Positions 14,357 to 19,661 of a stretch of DNA of 19,661 nucleotides are shown in pieces. A model generated the notes under the pieces. It saw only the letters and a list, made by a program, of their open reading frames with translations, was not told where the DNA came from and made no database searches. How positions within the stretch are numbered: position 1 is the first letter of the stretch; each line of letters opens with the position of its first letter. Source of the DNA: an uncultured Eubacterium sp. (GTDB lineage: Bacteria; Bacillota; Clostridia; Lachnospirales; Lachnospiraceae); NCBI GenBank assembly GCA_934358495.1, contig CAKRKO010000048.1:1-19661 (forward strand). Direction: 5' to 3'. A program made the translations under genes and the position numbers.

Positions 14357-14455
14357 GTGGGATGAAAATCCCACTTTTATGCTCATATCGGGGCGGGTCA
14401 TTAAGCCATAAAACCACTCCTGTGCAAGCACATCGTGGTTTCAGGCTTTTGCCCC
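14357..14455 (-). ncRNA. Multi-stem structured leader before the COG2426 gene
   Basis: A nested hairpin is visible: GGGGC/GCCCC (14390-14394 with 14451-14455), AAGCC/GGCTT (14403-14407 with 14444-14448), AAACCAC/GTGGTTT (14411-14417 with 14435-14441) and TGTG/CACA (14421-14432) at the tip. A separate stem GTGGGA/TCCCAC with a 6-nt loop (14357-14374) follows on the minus strand. It lies between a candidate promoter (14468-14496) and the GTG start, so it should be part of the mRNA leader. I recognise no known riboswitch class. The dodecamer TGTGCAAGCACA also occurs at 13664-13675 before pdxK, so a dispersed palindromic repeat is the alternative. Confidence 0.5.
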
Positions 14456-14467
14456 TGGCATCATCAT

Positions 14468-14496
14468 ATCATAATTTGTACCAAGTTTTTTGTCCT
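14468..14496 (-). promoter_or_regulatory. Candidate promoter of the COG2426 gene
   Basis: On the minus strand: -35 AGGACA (14496-14491), 17-nt spacer, -10 TATGAT (14473-14468). The -35 matches consensus at four of six positions. Expected start is near 14461, just before the structured leader. Confidence 0.45.
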
Positions 14497-14601
14497 ATGT
14501 AAATAGGATTCAGAAATTCTTAAAATTTATTCAGGAATTGGCAAGAATCTTTTTCTGGTTTTTCTTAAAACAGTTGCTTTCCTTCATTTTCTGTACAATC
14601 T

Positions 14602-16095
14602 TCAGGATACAGATACATTTCCCCGACTATTCTTTTTCCGTTTGATCCGGCGTTTTAAAAGTCCACGCCAACTCGGCGGATACAAAAGGATCAGCACCGG
14701 GAAGATTTCCAGACGACCTGCCAGCATGTCAAAAATGTATACACATTTACTGAAATTTGACGCATCACCAAAATTGCATGCCGGTCCGTATTTTGCAAGT
14801 CCCGGTCCGATATTGTTAAAGGTACCCAGCACGGAAGAAAAACCACTGACCAGGTCTGTTCCGTCTATACAGACCAGAAATGTAGACAATATAACCAGCA
14901 GCATATATGCTGTAAAATATACGTTAATTCCGCGGATAGCCTCTTCGTCGACCGTCTTTCCGTCCATCTTGATCTTTTTTATCCTCTTCGGAAACAGATA
15001 GGAATTCAACTCCCGCAGCACTGATTTCACTGATAACAAGAATCGGCTGACTTTCATACCACCACCGGTACTTCCGGCACAGGCGCCGATCATCATCAGA
15101 AACAGCATGACATATCTTGACAGGGAGGGCCACTGATCAAAATCCACGGTCATAAATCCGGTAGTTGTAATGATTGATCCAACCTGGAAAGATGTATTTC
15201 TGAGATTTTCCAGCACATTTCCGACCCATCCATACGTATTTGTCATAATGATCAGAATTGCAGCCACAATGACACCAAAATATGCCCAGACTTCTTCCAT
15301 GTGAAAAAGCTGTTTCCATTTTCGCAGTAACAAAAAATAAAAGGCATTGAAGTTAACGCCAAATAAAATCATAAAGATTGTTACAACCCACTGAATATAA
15401 GGCGAACAACTTGCCAGACTGTCATTCCGTATGCCAAAGCCTCCGGTTCCTGCCGTAGAAAATGCTGTGGCCAGCGATTCAATTACCGACATTTTCCCAC
15501 ACAACAGTAATAGAAAAAGTATCACTGTCATTCCGAGATAGATCACATATAAAATTCTTGCTGTATGCATCATTCTTGGTACCAGTTTTCCGACCGCCGG
15601 TCCCGGACTTTCTGCACGCAGCAGATTCATATTGGAACCACCCGTCATCTGAATCACTGCAAGTAAAAATACAAGTACACCCATTCCACCGATCCAGTGC
15701 GTAAAACTACGCCAGAAGAGCATACAATAAGATAATGCTTCCACATCCCCGAGGATTGTAGATCCCGTTGTTGTGAAGCCTGAAACAGTCTCAAACAATG
15801 CGTCTGTAAAAGACGGAATCTCCCCACTCAGAAAAAAAGGCAAGCAGCCGATCACACTCATGATAAACCAGCTCATTGCCGTGGCGATACAACCCTCTCT
15901 CATATAAAATACATTACTTTCCGGTTTTTTATACGTAGCAAATATTCCAAATACCAGTGCGCCTACTGCCACAATAGCAAACCAAATGCCATTGTGTTCC
16001 CGATAGATCAGTGCCACCAGAACCGGAATCAGCATAAAAAGCCCTTCCAATTTTATAATCCAGCCCAGTATATAGGCTATCATCGACTTATTCAT
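14602..16095 (-). CDS. trkH: TrkH family potassium uptake channel subunit
   Basis: This 497-residue membrane protein has the four pore repeats of the TrkH/KtrB family. The selectivity-filter segments are SGFTTTGSTI, TAGTGGFGIR, TTTGFMTVDFDQW and FNNIGPGLAKYG. FWRSFTHWIGGMGVL follows the first pore, as expected, and GACAGSTGGGMKVSR lies between the later helices. The C-terminus is short and basic (RGLLKRRIKRKK). The ATG at 16095 has GGAGGGG eight bases upstream. It follows trkA by 17 bp in one operon, so the two make the membrane pore and its cytoplasmic nucleotide-binding gate. I found no clear terminator between its end and the next gene's promoter. Confidence 0.96.
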   Translation of the reverse strand: MNKSMIAYILGWIIKLEGLFMLIPVLVALIYREHNGIWFAIVAVGALVFGIFATYKKPESNVFYMREGCIATAMSWFIMSVIGCLPFFLSGEIPSFTDALFETVSGFTTTGSTILGDVEALSYCMLFWRSFTHWIGGMGVLVFLLAVIQMTGGSNMNLLRAESPGPAVGKLVPRMMHTARILYVIYLGMTVILFLLLLCGKMSVIESLATAFSTAGTGGFGIRNDSLASCSPYIQWVVTIFMILFGVNFNAFYFLLLRKWKQLFHMEEVWAYFGVIVAAILIIMTNTYGWVGNVLENLRNTSFQVGSIITTTGFMTVDFDQWPSLSRYVMLFLMMIGACAGSTGGGMKVSRFLLSVKSVLRELNSYLFPKRIKKIKMDGKTVDEEAIRGINVYFTAYMLLVILSTFLVCIDGTDLVSGFSSVLGTFNNIGPGLAKYGPACNFGDASNFSKCVYIFDMLAGRLEIFPVLILLYPPSWRGLLKRRIKRKKNSRGNVSVS

Positions 16096-16112
16096 CTAAT
16101 GTGCCCCTCCAC

Positions 16113-17507
16113 CTACCGTAAAATATCTTCTATATCGTGAAATCCAGTATTTGTTGTTACAATAATTACCGTGTCTCCTCCCTGGATCTTGTCATTTCCA
16201 CCCGGGATAATAATTTTTCCATCACGGTTGATACATGCTACAAGCAGATTTTTTTTCAGTTTCAACTGTGCCAGCGGTACATCTACGATTGGAGACTGAT
16301 CCCCCACAACAAATTCAATGGCTTCCATGCGTTCATCAAACAGATGGATCATGGTTTCGATGTTATTATTCATTGTCGCTGTCTTGGAACGTACAAAAGC
16401 AATGATTGCCTCAGATGTAATATATTTTGGGTATACCACACTGCCCAGATCCAGCTGATCGATCACACCGGTATAGGTAATACGATTGATTTTGGTAACA
16501 ACTTTTGCGTTGGATACTTCCTTTGCATACAAAGTCAGCATGATATTTTCCTCATCGATTCCAGTCAGCGGGACAAGAGACTCTGTCGTTGTAATTCCAA
16601 TTTCATTGAGCAGTTCCTCACTGGTACCGTCACCATTTACTACAACTGCCTGCGGGAGCAGCACACTGAGTTCTTCGCAGCGTTCTTTATTATTTTCCAC
16701 GATCTGCACAGAAATTCCAAGTTCTATCAGACGTTTTGCCAGATAATATGCTGCACGGCCGCCACCTACGATGATACAGCTTTTTGCCTGATGTGTCTGA
16801 AATCCGTTTTTCTTTAAAAACTTACGTCCATCCCGCACCGGTGCAATGAAACTGATGACATCTCCGGCTGCCAGTTCAAAATTTCCTCCCGGGATATATA
16901 CTTCTCCGCTTCGCTCAACCGCACAGATCAGCACTGCTCCGGAAAGTTCTTTTACCAGATCTGCAATTTTCTTTCCAGTCAGAATGTTTCCCTGCGGCAA
17001 TTTGATACGGACCATTTCCGCATGACCTCTGGCAAAAGGAGCCACCTCCAATGCAGTCGGCATATATAAAATACGGGAAATCGCATTTGCAGCTTCCTGC
17101 TCAGGATTGATCATCATTGCAAGTCCGAGTTTTTCTTTCAGATATGCTTTTTCCTCACTGTAATCCGGTGTACGCACTCTGGCAATTACTTCACAATGTC
17201 CGGAACGTTTTGCAACCAGACAACAAAGCAGATTCAGTTCATCTGAATCTGTCACTGAGATCAGGATATCTGTATTTTCAATTCCCGCTTCCTTTAATAC
17301 GGTAAAGCTTGCTCCATTGCCTACTACCCCATATACATCGTACATATTGGTTACGCTCTGGAGACGGGCCGCATTTTTATCAACAACAGAAATGTCATGT
17401 CCTTCCTTACTGAGACGTTCCACCAGCGTCATACCAACTTTTCCACACCCAACAATCATAATGTTCAATCCTCCACTGTGAGGATTCTTTTTTCCCTTTT
17501 GAAACAT
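16113..17507 (-). CDS. trkA: TrkA, potassium uptake regulatory subunit with two RCK units
   Basis: This 464-residue cytoplasmic protein has two RCK/KTN repeats. The first Rossmann loop is IMIVGCGKVG at about 16-25, with VVDKNAARL as the end of its second strand. The second is CIIVGGGRAAYYLAKRL at about 243-259, with QIVENNKERCEEL. Each is followed by a TrkA-C domain; the last ends IIIPGGNDKIQGGDTVIIV. It binds NAD(H) or ATP/ADP to gate TrkH. The double unit is the E. coli TrkA type, unlike the single-unit KtrA common in Bacilli. The ATG has GGGAG four bases upstream. It is first in the operon with trkH, from a promoter at 17565-17593, leaving a leader of only about 50 nt, too short for a c-di-AMP riboswitch. 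Confidence 0.95.
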   Translation of the reverse strand: MFQKGKKNPHSGGLNIMIVGCGKVGMTLVERLSKEGHDISVVDKNAARLQSVTNMYDVYGVVGNGASFTVLKEAGIENTDILISVTDSDELNLLCCLVAKRSGHCEVIARVRTPDYSEEKAYLKEKLGLAMMINPEQEAANAISRILYMPTALEVAPFARGHAEMVRIKLPQGNILTGKKIADLVKELSGAVLICAVERSGEVYIPGGNFELAAGDVISFIAPVRDGRKFLKKNGFQTHQAKSCIIVGGGRAAYYLAKRLIELGISVQIVENNKERCEELSVLLPQAVVVNGDGTSEELLNEIGITTTESLVPLTGIDEENIMLTLYAKEVSNAKVVTKINRITYTGVIDQLDLGSVVYPKYITSEAIIAFVRSKTATMNNNIETMIHLFDERMEAIEFVVGDQSPIVDVPLAQLKLKKNLLVACINRDGKIIIPGGNDKIQGGDTVIIVTTNTGFHDIEDILR

Positions 17508-17564
17508 AATACTCCCTCTTCATCTTATCGTGAATTACGAATTATTTTTTCCCATGCTCAAACA

Positions 17565-17593
17565 GTTATACTATATCTATAGCGAAAAAGCAA
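17565..17593 (-). promoter_or_regulatory. Sigma-A promoter of trkAH
   Basis: On the minus strand: -35 TTGCTT (17593-17588), 17-nt spacer, -10 TATAAC (17570-17565). Transcription would start near 17558, about 50 nt before the trkA ATG. Confidence 0.65.
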
Positions 17594-17611
17594 GGAAAAC
17601 GCCACATTTAC

Positions 17612-17644
17612 AAAAAAAAGAACAGCCGGTCGATCAGCTGTTCT
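17612..17644 (-). terminator. Terminator upstream of trkAH
   Basis: AGAACAGC (17619-17626) pairs with GCTGTTCT (17637-17644) around a 10-nt loop, with a run of eight T on the minus strand. It separates trkAH from the EamA gene, whose stop is about 160 bp upstream. The sequence between (17645-17806) shows no gene. It holds a perfect minus-strand TATAAT at 17720-17715 with a fair CTTACA -35 at 16-bp spacing, so a short RNA ending here is possible. Confidence 0.85.
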
Positions 17645-17806
17645 CTCAAGAGAAGGTATTTTTTACTATGGGGGTAGCAAAAAACTATATAATGTATTGG
17701 GGGTTTTTACAGTTATTATAATAGCAAACCCTCGCGTGTAAGTGTGCACAAACTTGTTTTTTTATTTCGCTTTTTTTTGTTCAATCCGCACATTACCATT
17801 TTGTAA

Positions 17807-18688
17807 CTAATTCTTCGCAAGTATGAAAACTGTTGCAATAATGAATCCAAATCCAATAATATCCATCGGCATGAATACCGTATCCAGGAAAACAGCGGAA
17901 CAGATTGTCGCCATCAGCGGTTCCACACATCCCAACATATTTCCACGGGCCGGACCCACCAGACTGGTTCCCTTCAGAAACAGAGTAAATGCCAGTACCG
18001 TACCAACCAGCACGATCAGCACTGTGATCGCCACTGTCGCCAGATCAAACTTCACAGATATTTTCCATACCCGCATGATAAAGAAAAATGCGATTCCTCC
18101 GGTCAGCATGCCGATTCCGGTTGGTATAATACTTCCCCAGTCCGCCAGCAGCTGCTGAGGAATCAATATATAGAGTGTGGCCGCTACCGCCGCCAGGAAT
18201 CCCCAGAGCAGTCCTTCCTTTGATATATAGAGCGAAGTAAAACTTCCGTGGGTTGCCACCAAAAACGTACCCACCAGACAGGAAATGATTGCAATGTTTT
18301 CCCGCAAAACCGGCAGTTTTCTTTTTCGCAGGCAGACAATCAGCAATACAAAAATTGCCGACAAATATTGCAGCACCGTAGCCGTTCCCGCATTTGTTTT
18401 TGAAATAGCCGTCAGATATGCATACTGTGTAAACATCAAACCTCCGATACCAAATACGATGCAATGTAATACCGCATTTGGTGTCTTCAAAAGCAGTTTC
18501 ACATTCGGCCGATATCGTAAAAACATGAACAGACACATAACCAGACCTGCCCCAAGCAGTCTGATATCTGTCAAAAGTCTGGTGTCCATTCCTTTGAACG
18601 TACATAGATACTCTCCACATGTTCCGGAAATTCCCCAACATGCACCACCAATAATTGTATAAATTACACCTTTTTTATACTGATTCAT
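17807..18688 (-). CDS. EamA/DMT family transporter
   Basis: This 293-residue inner-membrane protein has about ten hydrophobic helices in two EamA repeats, the drug/metabolite transporter layout. Family signs are GGACWGISGTCGEYL in helix 1, TVLQYLSAIFVLLI near the end of repeat 1, and GPARGNMLGCVEPLMATICSAVFL in repeat 2 (ending in the typical 'EP' helix before a conserved hydrophobic helix). These proteins usually export amino acids or small metabolites; the substrate is not readable. It lies 24 bp after the ProX gene, with AGGAGA about ten bases before its ATG, so the two are probably co-transcribed. That pairing might hint at amino-acid handling, but this is inference. Confidence 0.92.
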   Translation of the reverse strand: MNQYKKGVIYTIIGGACWGISGTCGEYLCTFKGMDTRLLTDIRLLGAGLVMCLFMFLRYRPNVKLLLKTPNAVLHCIVFGIGGLMFTQYAYLTAISKTNAGTATVLQYLSAIFVLLIVCLRKRKLPVLRENIAIISCLVGTFLVATHGSFTSLYISKEGLLWGFLAAVAATLYILIPQQLLADWGSIIPTGIGMLTGGIAFFFIMRVWKISVKFDLATVAITVLIVLVGTVLAFTLFLKGTSLVGPARGNMLGCVEPLMATICSAVFLDTVFMPMDIIGFGFIIATVFILAKN

Positions 18689-18712
18689 AATATTGCTTTC
18701 TCCTGAAGTAAT

Positions 18713-19264
18713 TTATTTTTCCTGTTCAGTTCCCAAATGAACCACAATATAGTCATGATGCACTGCATTCAAATATGTAGTAAAGACATCCCTTGTCCTC
18801 AATTTCAGACTGGAAGTATTGATACACGGATGGCATCCCAGGTACTCTCCCTCCAATACATCCGCATCCACCAGAAGTTGTACCTGGTTTTCTGTATCAT
18901 TCATCAGACCCATAATGCTGACCGAACCCGGTGTGATATCTAGGAATTTTTCCATATATTCTTCCGGTGCAAAAGACAGGCGTGCACTCTGAATCTGCGC
19001 AGATAATTCCTTTGTTTTAAACGTCTTCTCCCCCGGTATCATCAGAAGATAAAATTTTGTTTTCTGGCGATTACATAAAAACAGATTTTTGCAGATAACA
19101 GCATCTAGCATTCGGTCTACATCCTCGCAGTCCTCCATGGTCTGTGCAGCCTCATGGTCTATTCGCCAATATTCCATGCCAAGTTCATCCAGCAAATCAT
19201 ATACCCGGACTTCTTTTTTCAGGCGTCTTTCAGTGTCTAAGGGTCTTCCTTTCACTAATTTCAT
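18713..19264 (-). CDS. proX: Prolyl-tRNA editing deacylase (ProX/YbaK family)
   Basis: This 183-residue YbaK/aminoacyl-tRNA-synthetase-associated domain protein fits the free-standing ProX (PrdX, ProXp-ala) group, which hydrolyses Ala mischarged on tRNA-Pro. It has ICKNLFLCNRQKTKFYLLMI with the conserved Lys of the active site, TPGSVSIMGLMND, and the GCHPCINTSSLKL segment containing the GxHP and Ser/Leu pattern of the family. The N-terminus (VYDLLDELGMEYWRIDHEAAQTMEDC) is also typical. AAGGAG lies six bases before the ATG. It is first in a likely two-gene operon with the EamA transporter. The upstream region has two 13-bp direct repeats overlapping a candidate promoter. A YbaK-type Cys-tRNA deacylase is less likely. 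Confidence 0.88.
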   Translation of the reverse strand: MKLVKGRPLDTERRLKKEVRVYDLLDELGMEYWRIDHEAAQTMEDCEDVDRMLDAVICKNLFLCNRQKTKFYLLMIPGEKTFKTKELSAQIQSARLSFAPEEYMEKFLDITPGSVSIMGLMNDTENQVQLLVDADVLEGEYLGCHPCINTSSLKLRTRDVFTTYLNAVHHDYIVVHLGTEQEK

Positions 19265-19328
19265 TTAAAACTCCTTCTTTCCTGTCTATTATGTCTAAGT
19301 TTATTTTTTCTTTATACTTTTAATATGA

Positions 19329-19362
19329 TTCTTTTAGAATTAATTCTTCTTCTTTTAGAATT
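19329..19362. promoter_or_regulatory. Paired 13-bp repeats in the proX promoter region
   Basis: TTCTTTTAGAATT occurs at 19329-19341 and 19350-19362, 21 bp apart start to start, about two DNA turns. A perfect 12-bp palindrome AGAATTAATTCT (19336-19347) spans the first copy. The repeats overlap the -35 of a weak minus-strand promoter (-10 TATAAA at 19316-19311). This looks like an operator, but no regulator is identified. Confidence 0.4.
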
Positions 19363-19466
19363 TTGACACATTTTGCTCACATTTATTGGGTATCATAATA
19401 CTTGTCAAAAGGAAATCTACTTTATTTTTGATAAACATTTTCATAACTCAATCTCCCTATGTGAAG

Positions 19467-19495
19467 AACAGCAGTCGCGTGGCTGCTGTTTTTCT
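19467..19495 (+). terminator. Plus-strand terminator-like hairpin
   Basis: AACAGCAG (19467-19474) pairs with CTGCTGTT (19483-19490) around an 8-nt loop, followed by T-rich sequence on the plus strand. There is no plus-strand gene in front of it, so it may end a short RNA or a transcript opposite to proX. Confidence 0.55.
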
Positions 19496-19537
19496 TTGTC
19501 TACTTCTTTACCATGGTGAAATATCTTTTTACATACC

Positions 19538-19571
19538 AAAAAGGATGCTCCTGTTCAGGAACACCCCTTTT
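19538..19571 (-). terminator. Terminator-like hairpin at right edge
   Basis: TCCTG-TT-CAGGA (19549-19560) is flanked by A-rich and T-rich arms AAAAGG and CCTTTT. On the minus strand it ends in CCTTTTT, so it probably ends a minus-strand gene lying beyond the window. The plus-strand side also has a T-run, so direction is uncertain. Confidence 0.55.
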
Positions 19572-19661
19572 AATATATTTATCTTATATACCTTCAAAAC
19601 TTCATACAGGTGAGATTTCTTCAATCAACTTCATTTACTTCGAAAAATGGTCATTCGGAAT

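Larger units (their letters stand above)
19265..19661. other. Gene-free right end of the window
   Basis: No supported coding region was found. The stretch holds the proX upstream region, a plus-strand terminator-like hairpin (19467-19495) and a second hairpin (19538-19571). The last 90 bases show no open frame long enough on either strand to claim the tail of a neighbouring gene. Confidence 0.6.

Noticed and set aside
14493..14508. Hairpin TCCTAT-GTAA-ATAGGA as trkH terminator
   Set aside because: No T-run follows on the minus strand, and it overlaps the candidate promoter of the next gene.
16137..16817. 226-codon open frame on the plus strand
   Set aside because: It is antisense to trkA, whose motifs are unmistakable. 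Its composition is typical of an antisense frame.
17508..17565. c-di-AMP (ydaO-type) riboswitch before trkA
   Set aside because: These often control potassium uptake in Firmicutes, but the leader is only about 50 nt and shows none of the conserved sequence.
19386..19613. 75-codon open frame on the plus strand at the right end
   Set aside because: It reads through a terminator hairpin, has no ribosome binding site and resembles nothing known.
19572..19661. C-terminal tail of a minus-strand gene at the window edge
   Set aside because: Every minus-strand frame meets a stop within about 30 bases of the edge, and the few residues left cannot be assigned.

Overview
The window most resembles a chromosomal segment of a Gram-positive anaerobe of the class Clostridia, most likely a gut Lachnospiraceae. 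The basis is moderate GC by eye, strong AGGAGG-type ribosome binding sites, and the gene families present: a lipoteichoic-acid-synthase-type sulfatase, a FeoA-FeoA-FeoB-small Cys-rich protein cluster, a TatD-type radical SAM protein and a bacterial GH3 protein. The taxonomic call is inference. Apart from the partial first gene, every coding region is on the minus strand, so the minus-strand order runs from the right edge to the left. I saw no tRNA, rRNA, CRISPR array, transposase gene or phage gene.

Layout from the left. At 1-1068 is the 3' end of a plus-strand LtaS-like gene, which meets a long hairpin at 1103-1175. At 1264-3611 is a tight minus-strand operon: uridine-phosphorylase-like protein, MocA-like nucleotidyltransferase, then an XdhC/CoxI protein whose two domains are in reversed order. 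At 3759-6678 is the ferrous iron operon feoA-feoA-feoB plus a 47-residue Cys-rich membrane peptide. Two near-identical TTAG-N6-CTAA palindromes lie upstream of the first feoA and upstream of feoB.

At 7056-11798 is the most unusual unit, a three-gene operon with a good promoter. It encodes an integral-membrane methyltransferase-like protein, a GH3-family acyl-adenylating/amide synthetase, and a membrane receptor with GAF, degenerate GGDEF and intact HD-GYP domains. Its roughly 150-nt leader can form two mutually exclusive hairpins. The gene pair suggests a small molecule that is made, possibly methylated, and linked to cyclic-di-GMP breakdown. That functional link is a hypothesis.

At 12072-13587 are a TatD-type radical SAM protein and a pyridoxamine kinase, each preceded at a similar distance by the same 21-bp repeat. 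At 13825-14289 is a small membrane protein of the COG2426 family with a large structured leader. At 14602-17507 is the TrkA-TrkH potassium uptake operon. At 17807-19264 are a prolyl-tRNA editing deacylase (ProX) and an EamA/DMT transporter. The last 400 bases hold no supported gene, only two hairpin terminators and a repeat-containing promoter region.

Several starts were set inside longer open frames because the ribosome binding site lies inside the longer version: the uridine phosphorylase, both FeoA proteins, the COG2426 protein and the membrane methyltransferase.
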